DNA of 41,375 bases from CALMEH01 sp964548225 (lineage in GTDB: Bacteria > Acidobacteriota > Blastocatellia > Pyrinomonadales > Pyrinomonadaceae). The stretch is from contig CAZJQP010000040.1 in the NCBI GenBank assembly GCA_964548225.1, positions 1 through 41,375 on the forward strand, given 5' to 3'. Positions within the stretch are counted from its first letter, which is position 1, and each line of letters begins with the position of its first letter. This document shows, piece by piece, positions 13,567 through 22,800 of this stretch. A program made the position numbers and the translations under genes. Below the pieces are notes generated by a model. It ran no database searches. It saw only the letters and a program-made list of their open reading frames with translations, and was not told the origin of the DNA.

Positions 13567-16500
13567 TTGAACATTGAAAGATTAAATCAAATCGAAGAAA
13601 TCTATCACGCGGCTTTGAAAATTCCGCTTGGTAAGCGTGAAGCATTTTTCGATAAAACTTGCGGCGCAGATGTCGAATTGCGCCGCGAAGTTGAATCTTT
13701 GCTTAGTTTTGAGAAAACTTCCGACAACTTTTTGGACAATTCGCCGAAATCAATTATCGCTGAAATCTTTCACGAAGAATCGAATCTTATCGGCAAACAA
13801 ATCAATCAATACAAAATTTTATCTTTGCTCGGCGAAGGCGGAATGGGTGCGGTTTATTTGGCACAGGACACAAAACTTTTGAGAAATGTCGCGCTGAAAA
13901 TTCTGCCTGCAGACTTGGTTAGCGAAGAAAACCGTGTGCAGAGATTTATCCACGAAGCCCGTGCCGCATCAACTTTGAATCATCCGCATATTCTAACGAT
14001 TTACAGTATCGGCGTGGTTGAAAACCTGAATTATATTGCGATGGAATTTGTGGACGGTGTGACGTTTCACGATTCGATTTACAGAAGCAAAACCGATTTG
14101 AAAACGCTTTTGAAATATTTGGCGCAAACTGCCGAAGGTTTGGCAAAAGCCCATTCCGTCGGAATCGTTCACCGCGACTTAAAGCCTGAAAACATAATGG
14201 TTTCGAGCGACGGTTACGCAAAAATCTTAGATTTCGGTTTGGCGAAACTCGTTGAAAATGAAGGCATTTTGCGGCAAGCGCAACAGCACGAATCAATCAA
14301 AGGTGTGATTATGGGAACGCTTGGTTATATGTCGCCGGAACAGGCGCAGGGCAAAGCGGAAATTGATCAACGCTCGGACATTTTTTCGTTCGGTTGTATT
14401 TTGTATGAAACGCTTGCGCGGCGCAAACCGTTTTCTGCCGAAACAACTGTTGACGCACTTTATCAGATTATTCACGCGGAGCCTGCACCGCTTGAGGCTT
14501 TGCCTGATTTGCAGAAAATCGTCGAAAGATGTCTAAAAAAATCGCCCGAAGATAGATTTCAGACGATTGCGGAAGTCGCCAATTTACTGAAAAAAATTGA
14601 AATTAAAACCGATGAGTTCCGCGAATTTGACGAAAAAACTCTGCTTTTTAATTCGCCGAAAGTAACGAAACCAATTTCAAAATCAATCTCCGAACAACGC
14701 CGTCAAGCAACGATTTTGTCTGCCGAATTTTCAGTTTTCAGCGAAATGCTAGAGGAACTCGAACCCGAAGAAGCGAGCGAATTGCTCAATGATTTGCAAT
14801 TGCGCCTCAATAAAATTGTTGAAAACGGTGGCGGAAAAATCGAAAAACGTCTAACCGATACATTCGTTGCGCTTTGGGGAACGAGTGCCATCAGCGAAGA
14901 AGACCCCGAACGCGCCACGCGCACGGCGTTAAATCTCCAAAAAGAAGCGGAGGAATTCGCCCGAAACATTCAGCATTCAGCATTCAGCATTCAGCATTTT
15001 CTCAAAATCGGCATCAGCACGGGAACAATTCTTCTTGGAAAATCGAGCGACACCGGCGAATTTATGACAATGGGCGCGGCGGTGAATACGGCAAAGCGTT
15101 TGCAGAAAAACGCGCCTTTGGGCAAAATTTTGATTTCACGCGAAACTTATCGCCACATTCGCGGCGTTTTCGATGTCGAAGTTTTTGAACTCGAAGGCGA
15201 AAAGGCGGAAGTTTATTCCGTAAAAGCCGCAAAACCTCGTGCTTTTCGGCTTGGCAAGCGCGGCGTTGAAGGTATCGAAACACGACTTGTCGGTCGCAAA
15301 AATGAACTTGAAAAAATGCTCGACGCGCTCGAAACAGTTTTTGAAGATGGCGAAATGCAAGCCGTTTCCGTTATCGGCGAAGCAGGTTTGGGGAAATCGC
15401 GTCTGCTGTTTGAGTTCCGCGATTGCGTCGAACTGATGTCTGAAAAAGTCCGCGTTTTCAATGCCCGCGCTACCGAAACAATGCGTGATTTGCCGTATTC
15501 ATTGGTTCGGGATTTGTTTTCGTTTCGCTTCGAAATTCTCGATGACGATTCCCCCGAAGTTGCGCGTGAAAAATTAGTTGCAGGATTTCTGAAACTCATT
15601 GAAAATTCCGAATTCAAAACTTCGGACGCGGAAATGAAAATTCATTTTATCGGTCAGCTTATCGGTTTCGATTTTTCTGATTCGCTTCACGTCAAAGGGA
15701 TTTTAGATGATTTGCAACAGCTTCAAACTCGCGCTTTGCTTTACGCCGGACAGTTTTTTTCAGCGATTTCGGCGGAAATTCCGACGGTGATTTATTTAGA
15801 CGATTTGCATTGGGCGGATGAAAAATCACTCGAGTTTTTCGATTATCTGGCGCGAAATTGTGTTGATGCGCCGATTTTGATTTTGGAGTTTGCGCGTCCC
15901 GCTTTGTTTGAACATCGTCCACATTGGGGCGAAGGTCAAACGAACCGAACGCGGCTCAATCTTACGCCTTTGACGAAGCGCGAAATCCGTGCGTTGATTG
16001 AAGATATTTTGCAGAAAATGCCGTCGGGCGTTCCGACGAATTTGCAGGATTTAATCATTTCAAACGCCGAAGGAAATCCATTTTATGTCGAAGAATTGAT
16101 AAAAATGCTCATTGACCGACGCGCAATTATCGCTCATTCGGACGAATGGACATTGGACGAAAGCCGACTCGGAGAAGCGGAAGTTCCGGCGACTTTGAAT
16201 GGAGTTTTGCAGGCACGACTTGATAAATTGACCGTTTGGGAAAAAAAAATTTTGCAGCAGGCTTCGGTTATCGGGCGCGAATTTTGGGACAAAGCGGTTG
16301 AAAGTTTCGGAGCGGAAATCAATGTTCCAGCTATTTTAGAATCTTTACGCCGCAAGGAATTGCTTTATCGGCACGAGACTTCCGTGTTTTCGGGCGCGAA
16401 CGAATATCTTTTCAAGCACGCTTTGTTGCGCGATGCGACTTACGAAACCGTTCTGCTTGGCGAGCGGCGAAAGTGGCACGAGAAAACGGCAAATTGGTTA

Positions 16501-17841
16501 ATCGAAACCAGCGGCGAACGCGCCGACGAATATGCCGCGACGATTGCCGCGCATTTTGAAAAAGCCCAAAACATCCGACGAACCGCCGAATGGTTTGGTC
16601 GAGCGGGCAATCAAGCAAGCAAAACTTACGCGGCAGAATCGGCGGCTTTATATTTTCAAAAAGCTCTGCAATTTGCCGAAAAATCGGAGATTTCGCTTGA
16701 GCAAAAAATGGATTGGCAGAAAAATTTGGGAATGGCTTTTTGGGCGCGGGCAAAATTTGCCGAAGGCATCAAGGCTCATCGGGAAATGTTAAAAATTGCC
16801 GAAACTTTAGATGATAAAGTGGCGCAAACTCAGGCTTTGTATGCAATTAGCGCGTATCAACTCGAAAAGGGCGAAAACCGTGTGGCGTTGGAAAGTGCTG
16901 TTGAAGCGGTTCGCATTGCCCGCGAAGCCGGAGATTCCGAAGCGGCGAAGTTAGCTTTGTCTTCGGTTTTGTATCGGCAAGGTCGGGCGACTTTATCGCT
17001 CGGAAATTACGAAAAAGCCATTGAAATTGGCGAAGAAGGTTTGCAAATTGCCGAAACCTACGGCGAACCGCACAATAAGGAAAAAGCCTTTTGTTTTCAC
17101 CTACTTGCCGGCGCAAATATGTTTTTGGGGAATTATGAAAAAGCCGTGTTTTACGGAGAAAATGAAGTTTATCTGAGAGAAAAAAAGGGCGACAAAAGAG
17201 CCTTGGCACAGGCTTTGAATATTTTGGGCGAAATTATGCGTCTGCAAGGCGACGGCGAAAGAGCCGCAGTTCATTATGACGAAGCCTTGACTATTTCCCG
17301 CGAAATCGGCAATAAAAATATCGAAATTCTGACTCTCAGCAACATGGGCGGTGCATTGCTCATCACCGAAGATTTTGAAAAAGCTGAAAATCTTTTGCGA
17401 AAAGTTACGGAAATGATTGGCGATTCGGGACATTTTATTTTGCCCGAAACTTTGCGTTTTCTCGCGGAAGTCTTGAACGGTCAAAACAAAAATGCAGAAG
17501 CCTTGGACGCGGCGAGAAAATCGCTCAAACTCTCGCAAGCCGCCGAAAACCGCGAAAATATCGCCTTCGCGTGGCGCGTTTTAGGATTGATTGCCGCGAA
17601 TTCCGATGAAGATTTGACGATAAATGATGAATTATTGAATGCTTCGCAATGTTTCGATAAAGCGTTGCAAATCTTTACCGAAACAAAAATGGAAGCCGAA
17701 ACCGCCCGCACCTTGCGAGATTTTGCGCGATACGAAAACAAACGTGGAAATGGGGCAAAAGCGAAAGTAATGTTGGACGAAGCGAAGGAAATTTTCACGC
17801 GGCTCGAAATGCCGCTCGAAATTGAACGCTGTTCAGTCTGA
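13567..17841 (+). CDS. Ser/Thr kinase - cyclase-like - NTPase - TPR signalling protein
   Basis: The 1424-residue protein joins four units. Residues 82-342: a Hanks-type kinase with G-loop GEGGMGAVY (89-97), K111, H202-R203-D204, D222-F-G224 and APE-like SPEQ. Residues 380-550: a class III nucleotidyl-cyclase-like domain; the first metal Asp is E387 (SAEF), the second D431 is kept (LTDTF), and N507/R511 (VNTAKRL) remain. Residues 573-850: an AAA_16/MalT-like NTPase with P-loop GEAGLGKS (604-611) and Walker B VIYLDDLHW. Residues about 1000-1400: TPR-like repeats. No transmembrane helix is seen. The start is TTG at 13567, which fits the N-terminal 'NIERLNQIEEIYHAAL' leader of acidobacterial kinases. 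A CATTCAG heptamer array lies inside the cyclase part. Confidence 0.9.
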   Translation: MNIERLNQIEEIYHAALKIPLGKREAFFDKTCGADVELRREVESLLSFEKTSDNFLDNSPKSIIAEIFHEESNLIGKQINQYKILSLLGEGGMGAVYLAQDTKLLRNVALKILPADLVSEENRVQRFIHEARAASTLNHPHILTIYSIGVVENLNYIAMEFVDGVTFHDSIYRSKTDLKTLLKYLAQTAEGLAKAHSVGIVHRDLKPENIMVSSDGYAKILDFGLAKLVENEGILRQAQQHESIKGVIMGTLGYMSPEQAQGKAEIDQRSDIFSFGCILYETLARRKPFSAETTVDALYQIIHAEPAPLEALPDLQKIVERCLKKSPEDRFQTIAEVANLLKKIEIKTDEFREFDEKTLLFNSPKVTKPISKSISEQRRQATILSAEFSVFSEMLEELEPEEASELLNDLQLRLNKIVENGGGKIEKRLTDTFVALWGTSAISEEDPERATRTALNLQKEAEEFARNIQHSAFSIQHFLKIGISTGTILLGKSSDTGEFMTMGAAVNTAKRLQKNAPLGKILISRETYRHIRGVFDVEVFELEGEKAEVYSVKAAKPRAFRLGKRGVEGIETRLVGRKNELEKMLDALETVFEDGEMQAVSVIGEAGLGKSRLLFEFRDCVELMSEKVRVFNARATETMRDLPYSLVRDLFSFRFEILDDDSPEVAREKLVAGFLKLIENSEFKTSDAEMKIHFIGQLIGFDFSDSLHVKGILDDLQQLQTRALLYAGQFFSAISAEIPTVIYLDDLHWADEKSLEFFDYLARNCVDAPILILEFARPALFEHRPHWGEGQTNRTRLNLTPLTKREIRALIEDILQKMPSGVPTNLQDLIISNAEGNPFYVEELIKMLIDRRAIIAHSDEWTLDESRLGEAEVPATLNGVLQARLDKLTVWEKKILQQASVIGREFWDKAVESFGAEINVPAILESLRRKELLYRHETSVFSGANEYLFKHALLRDATYETVLLGERRKWHEKTANWLIETSGERADEYAATIAAHFEKAQNIRRTAEWFGRAGNQASKTYAAESAALYFQKALQFAEKSEISLEQKMDWQKNLGMAFWARAKFAEGIKAHREMLKIAETLDDKVAQTQALYAISAYQLEKGENRVALESAVEAVRIAREAGDSEAAKLALSSVLYRQGRATLSLGNYEKAIEIGEEGLQIAETYGEPHNKEKAFCFHLLAGANMFLGNYEKAVFYGENEVYLREKKGDKRALAQALNILGEIMRLQGDGERAAVHYDEALTISREIGNKNIEILTLSNMGGALLITEDFEKAENLLRKVTEMIGDSGHFILPETLRFLAEVLNGQNKNAEALDAARKSLKLSQAAENRENIAFAWRVLGLIAANSDEDLTINDELLNASQCFDKALQIFTETKMEAETARTLRDFARYENKRGNGAKAKVMLDEAKEIFTRLEMPLEIERCSV
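14967..14998 (+). repeat. CATTCAG heptamer array inside the kinase gene
   Basis: Four complete CATTCAG units (14967-14994) plus CATT. In frame it encodes about ten residues (HSAFSIQH region, residues 468-477) in a loop of the cyclase-like domain. Seven is not a multiple of three, so gain or loss of one unit would shift the frame. Confidence 0.85.
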
Positions 17842-17873
17842 TAATTTTTTGGTAAATTAAATCTCTGAAATCT

Positions 17874-19106
17874 ATGCAAGAAACTAACATTTACGCTTAT
17901 CTAACGCCGATTGCGCTGATTTTTATTGTGTTGGAAATTGTGCTGTGTTGGATTTACAAGCGCGATTATATCTCGTTTCCCGAAGCGGTGGCGAATTTCG
18001 GGACGGCTTTGGGGAATCAAACGGTGAATGTTTTGGTTGCGGCGGGCGTTTATGTCGTGTATGGTTTTTTGTGGGAAAATTACCGGATTTTTACGATTGA
18101 TTTGAATTGGTGGACGTTTATTTTACTTCTGCTCGGCGTTGATTTTGTGTTTTATTGGGTGCATCGTTGGGGACATAGCATAAATATTATGTGGGCGGCG
18201 CATTCGCCGCATCATTCGGCGGAAGAGATGAATTTTTTCGTCGCGCTTCGAGCGAGCGTTACGCAACGCTTGACGAGTTTTCTTTTCTTTTGGGTTTTGG
18301 TGATTGTCGGTTTCAAGCCGTTCGATATTTATATGATGGCGGGTTTGCATTTATTTATTGCCTTTCTGCACCACACCGAATTTATCCCGAAACTCTGGCG
18401 ACCGATTGAATTTATTTTTACAACGCCATCGCATCATCGCGTTCATCACGGCGTTAATTTTCCTTACCTTGACAAAAACTTCGGCGAGTTTTTAATCATT
18501 TGGGACAGGCTTTTCGGCTCGTTTGCCGAAGAAAAAGAGAAGGTCGTCTATGGAATTTACGATCATCCGAAATCTTGGAATCCGATAAAAATCAATTTTC
18601 ATTTCTACATTGTTTTGTGGCGTTTGGCGGTTGCCGCGCCGTTTTGGTGGGATAAGATTCGGATTTGGTTTATGCCTGCGGGCTGGCGACCTCGCGGGTT
18701 AGAAGTTGGCGAAAAGATTGAAATTACCACTGAAAATCAAGTGCGGTTTCGTCCTGAGATGTTTGCGAAAGCCAAGTTTTATTTGATTTTGAACGTCATT
18801 TCGGGAATTGTTTTGATGATGGGCGTGATTTCCAATGTTTTCGGCTGGAGCATCGGGCAAAAATGGGTTGGCGCGTTTCTTTTGTGGTTTCAGATTATAA
18901 ATTGGGGCGGAATTCTCGAAGCGCGAAGCTGGGTTTGGATTGCCGAAAACCTGCGGCTTGTGATTACGGCGATTGCTTTTATCATCTTCGGCAATTTTTA
19001 TGAGCCGTCGGCGCAACTTTTTGCGATTATCGCTTTTTCGGCATTTTCGCTTTTTTGGACAAATCTCTATTTTCGTCCGACAAGTCCGAAATTGGCGACC
19101 GTCTGA
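17874..19106 (+). CDS. Sterol desaturase / fatty-acid hydroxylase family membrane protein (AGMO-like)
   Basis: The 410-residue polytopic membrane protein has the di-iron histidine boxes HRWGH (97-101), HSPHH (110-114), LHHTEF (166-167) and HHRVHH (187-192) of the fatty-acid hydroxylase superfamily. The order, the WAAHSPHHSAEEMNFFVALRAS stretch and the C-terminal helices resemble alkylglycerol monooxygenase, which cleaves ether lipids, more than sterol desaturases. Six or more hydrophobic segments are seen (about 10-25, 50-66, 78-95, 133-150, 305-325, 370-395). It starts 32 bases after the kinase gene. Hydroxylation of a lipid substrate is inferred; the exact lipid is unknown. Confidence 0.88.
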   Translation: MQETNIYAYLTPIALIFIVLEIVLCWIYKRDYISFPEAVANFGTALGNQTVNVLVAAGVYVVYGFLWENYRIFTIDLNWWTFILLLLGVDFVFYWVHRWGHSINIMWAAHSPHHSAEEMNFFVALRASVTQRLTSFLFFWVLVIVGFKPFDIYMMAGLHLFIAFLHHTEFIPKLWRPIEFIFTTPSHHRVHHGVNFPYLDKNFGEFLIIWDRLFGSFAEEKEKVVYGIYDHPKSWNPIKINFHFYIVLWRLAVAAPFWWDKIRIWFMPAGWRPRGLEVGEKIEITTENQVRFRPEMFAKAKFYLILNVISGIVLMMGVISNVFGWSIGQKWVGAFLLWFQIINWGGILEARSWVWIAENLRLVITAIAFIIFGNFYEPSAQLFAIIAFSAFSLFWTNLYFRPTSPKLATV

Positions 19107-19117
19107 TTTATTCAGGT

Positions 19118-19372
19118 ATGAAAAACGAACTGTCGCCAAATCTTGAGTTGCAGATTAAGGTCAGCAAAATTTTATCAATCGGTTTTATCTTTTCGATTGT
19201 AACGCTGGCGGGCATCGGTTCTTTAATTGCCTTTATTTTTGGTATCCGAGCCAGAAAGATTATCAATCAATCGAACGGTGAAATCACCGGCTTAAAAATG
19301 GCTTGGTGGTGCATTATTGTCGGTGCGCTTGGAATGATAATTTTGCCATTGGTGGTTTTTTATAACCGATAG
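19118..19372 (+). CDS. Small DUF4190-like membrane protein
   Basis: The 84-residue protein has two transmembrane segments (about 17-40 and 58-80) with the GIGSLIAFIFGIRARKIINQSNGEITGLKMAWWCIIVGALGMI pattern: a first helix ending in GxxAxxxI, a 'G...G..(M/L)A..gi.lG' loop, then a second helix. This resembles DUF4190 proteins. The ATG at 19118 is used because the longer frame overlaps the end of the AGMO-like gene. Function is unknown; the distance to the AGMO-like gene is 11 bases, so they are probably co-transcribed. Confidence 0.72.
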   Translation: MKNELSPNLELQIKVSKILSIGFIFSIVTLAGIGSLIAFIFGIRARKIINQSNGEITGLKMAWWCIIVGALGMIILPLVVFYNR

Positions 19373-19403
19373 GTATTGGTTTTGAAGTTATTCTTCGCGT
19401 AGG

Positions 19404-19433
19404 TTGACGAAACGCAAACTAAAAAGTTAATAT
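19404..19433 (+). promoter_or_regulatory. Promoter of tRNA-Leu
   Basis: TTGACG (19404-19409) and TAATAT (19428-19433) with an 18-base spacer. The predicted start would be a few bases before the mature tRNA 5' end at 19444. Confidence 0.5.
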
Positions 19434-19443
19434 CTAAATTCGC

Positions 19444-19531
19444 GCCTGGGTGGCGAAATTGGTATACGCACTAGACTCAAAATCTAGCGGGCTTTACGCC
19501 CATGTCGGTTCGAGTCCGACCCTAGGCACCA
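19444..19531 (+). tRNA. tRNA-Leu (anticodon CAA)
   Basis: An 88-base class II tRNA with a long variable arm. Acceptor GCCTGGG pairs with CCTAGGC; the anticodon stem CTAGA/TCTAG encloses CTCAAAA, giving anticodon CAA, which reads UUG. The long variable arm (CGGGCTTTACGCCCATG) is as expected for Leu. T arm GTCGG-TTCGAGT-CCGAC is perfect and the CCA end is encoded (19529-19531). Confidence 0.97.
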
Positions 19532-19541
19532 TAGATTCATT

Positions 19542-19580
19542 TCGGCACATCGGTTAATTTACGCGATGTGCCGATTTTTA
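19542..19580 (+). terminator. Terminator of tRNA-Leu
   Basis: A perfect 11-bp stem TCGGCACATCG (19542-19552) / CGATGTGCCGA (19564-19574) is followed by TTTTTA. It starts 10 bases after the tRNA. Confidence 0.85.
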
Positions 19581-19744
19581 TTGCCTGAAATTCAAGAAGG
19601 TTTTTTGAAGTCCTTGAGCTTAATTTTACCGCCTCTTACCGCATCATAATTCTTTTTGAGGTTTTCTTTAATTTATCTTAATCTTATTTTCATTTAGAAT
19701 AAGTATGTGCTGATAAAAACAATCTAAAGGTAGATGTTTATCGC

Positions 19745-19782
19745 AATTTATGTGCTTTGTTTCTTAACAAAGCACATAAATT
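19745..19782. promoter_or_regulatory. Perfect 17-bp hairpin in the leader of the first protease gene
   Basis: AATTTATGTGCTTTGTT (19745-19761) and AACAAAGCACATAAATT (19766-19782) are perfect complements around TCTT. No T run follows, so it is not a classic terminator. It lies 34 bases before the GTG start, so it could stabilise or gate the mRNA, or be a repressor site. The rest of the gap after the tRNA terminator (19581-19744) shows no gene. Confidence 0.6.
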
Positions 19783-19816
19783 CAGCTTTTAAAATAGAAT
19801 TCCGGAGAAAATTAAA

Positions 19817-22800
19817 GTGAAAATATCTTTTCAAGTAGTAGGTAAGATTCTAAGAAGTCTTATTTCATATATTCTTGTTTATTTAATGCTGATTCCGATA
19901 TTTGCCGTCGGCTCTTCAGCCCAAATTGATAGAGATTTTAACCCTGTCAACAACGAATTTGAAAACTTAACCGATACCGCCGGGAAAGAAATAAGTGCTG
20001 AGGCGCAAATGCAGATAAAAGCACTTCTTGAGGAGAAAGATTCCCGCACTCCGGCGCAACAAAAAATTGATTCGCAACTGCTTTATGCATCCAAGTTGCG
20101 TCGCGGTGATGCTCTCTCCGCAATGGTGCCAAGCCTGATAGTTGATGTTGACGCGGACGATAATGGGATGGTTACGGTTGATATTACAGCAGATATTTCC
20201 CCCAAATTGTTGTCCCGAATCAAAGGTCTCGGTGCCGACATTCTAAGAAGCGAACCAAACTACCATACCTTGCGGGCGATTGTTTCATTAGACAGGTTAG
20301 AAGATATTGCCAGCCTTCCGGGCATTCGTTTTATTCAGCCTAAACAAGGATACCTGACCAATCGTATGAATCCCAATCAGATACAGCCGCAAGTGTCCCC
20401 GATTCTTGGCGCATTGACCAACGGCAGTTTTTTTAATAATCAGCCTCGTTACCGGCAAATTATTTCAGATTTAGCAGAAGTTGGTCTTGGCGGCTCGAAC
20501 GATAATCTGATTCCTAACGGTTACAACGGTGTTGGTTCTGTTAATGCCGAAGGCGTAATTACAATGGGTGCTTATTCAGCCAGAGGCGCATTTAATGCCG
20601 ACGGCACCGGCGTAAAGATTGGCGTGCTTTCTAACGGCGTAGCTAATTTGGCGGCGAGTCAGACTTTGGGCGATTTGGGAACAGTTACAGTTCTGCCCGG
20701 ACAAACCGGCAGTGCTGATGAGGGAACAGCGATGCTCGAAGTGATTCACGACATTGCTCCCGGCGCACAGCTTTATTTTGCGACCGGACTTCCGACCATC
20801 ACCCAATTTGCACAAAATATCCGCGATTTGCGGACTGCCGGTTGCGACATTATTGTTGACGATATTGGCTATTTTGTGGAATCGCCATTTCAGGATGGAC
20901 AGGTCGGCACGACTGATACTAACGGCGGTGTTGTGATCCAAGCCGTTAAGGATGTAACGGATTCGGGAGCTTTGTTTTTTTCTTCAGCCAGCAATTCCGG
21001 CAATAAGAATGACGGCACATCGGGAACTTGGGAAGGAGATTTTGTGAGCGGCGGAACTTTGGCTTTGATACCCGGCGGCGGGCTTGTTCATGATTTTGAT
21101 CCTTCAGCCGCAGTTGCTCAATGGAATCTGTTGACGCTCGGCGGCGGCGCGACTAACCCTGTTTCTCTCAATTGGTCTGACCCGCTCGGCGCGTCGTCCA
21201 ATGATTACGATCTTTTTATACTTAACAATGCCGCGACCACGGTCGTCGCATCGTCAACCAATGTGCAAAGCGGGACACAAGATCCGTATGAGCAAACCGG
21301 CAGCAATACTACCAATAATCGGGTGGTCGTCAGGCAAAAGCCCGGTGCCGCGGACAGGTTTCTGCACCTAAACACTAATCGCGGAAGGCTAAACTTTTCG
21401 ACTGATGGAACTACATTCGGACACAGCCACGTCGCCAATGCGTTCAGCGTTGCCGCCACACCGGCTTATTCTCCGTTTAATTTTGCCACGCCACCAACCT
21501 TTTTTAACGGTCCGTATCCCGGACTTCATACTACTGCAGATAAGGTTGAAACATTTAGCTCCGACGGTCCGCGTCGGGTGTTTTTTCAACCGGACGGAAC
21601 GCCTTATACTCCGGGAAATGTTTCTTCGACCGGCGGCATACTCCGCCAAAAGCCTGATATAACGGCTCCTGACGGACTGCAAGTTACGGGTGTCGGCGGT
21701 TTCACTTCGCCCTTTTTCGGCACGTCTTGTGCCGCACCCGCCGCCGCTGCGCTTGCCGGTTTGCTGAAATCGGCAAATCCCGCGCTGACTCCGGCGCAGA
21801 TTCGCTCGGCTCTTACGGCATCGGCACTAGACATAGAAACTGCAGGTGTTGATCGGGATTCCGGTGCCGGGACGATTATGGCTGTTCCGGCATTTATTAG
21901 TGCCGGCATTACCGGAAAAGCCTTCCTTGAATTAAATGGCACAACGCTGACGGAATCGGGCGGAAATGGCAACGGCATCGTCGAACAAGGTGAAAGTGGC
22001 ACACTCGTGCTTAACCTAAAAAACACGGGAACGGCAAATGCAACCGGTATCACCACGACACTGACCACATCTACTCCAAATGTAACCGTTACCCAAGGAA
22101 CTTCTGCTTATTCCAATCTAACTTCATCAGGCGGTTCCGGCAATAATAGCACGGCTTACGCCTTTCAAATGAATAACTTGGTCAATGTTGATCAGGTAGT
22201 CAATTTTACGCTGACTATTAATTACACCGGCGGGTGGAATGCAACGCAAGTGATTAATTTCACCATTGATACGGGACGGCTGTCTATAAGTTCGGTTCTG
22301 GATGCAACTGCTCCGGTTACAAGCACCAGCTTTCCGGTCGCAACCACAGGCAACCAAACGGCTCGATTGTTCAGAGCTGATCCGGCAAGCACCTGTGCCG
22401 CACCGCATGCTTTCCCCGGAACTTCAGGAGCAGGCAACCGTAATTATGATGCCTACACCTTGACAAATCCGCTGGGCGTTCCGGTTTGCGCCTCAATTAC
22501 TATATTAACGGATAAAACAACCGTTGATTTTCTTCAGGTTGTCGCGTATTCGGGCAGTTTTAATCCTGTTAGTCTAGGAACAAACTATCTTGGCGATATA
22601 GGAGCTAGTCCCTCTGTTGGTTATCCCAAAACAATGAGCGTCAATGTTCCCGCAAATGGCACTGTGGTCATAACAGTTAATGCGGCTACCTCTGCGACAT
22701 CAATTCCTATCCCTTACACATTGAAAGTCTCAGGATTAAGGTTGCTGGCTCCGGTAGCCGCCGGAGTTACCGTTTTCGGACGAGTTGTTTTTAACGGGCA

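Noticed and set aside
13567..13569. Looking for an ATG start for the large kinase instead of TTG
   Set aside because: No in-frame ATG lies close by, and the protein from TTG begins with the leader typical of acidobacterial kinases, so TTG was kept.
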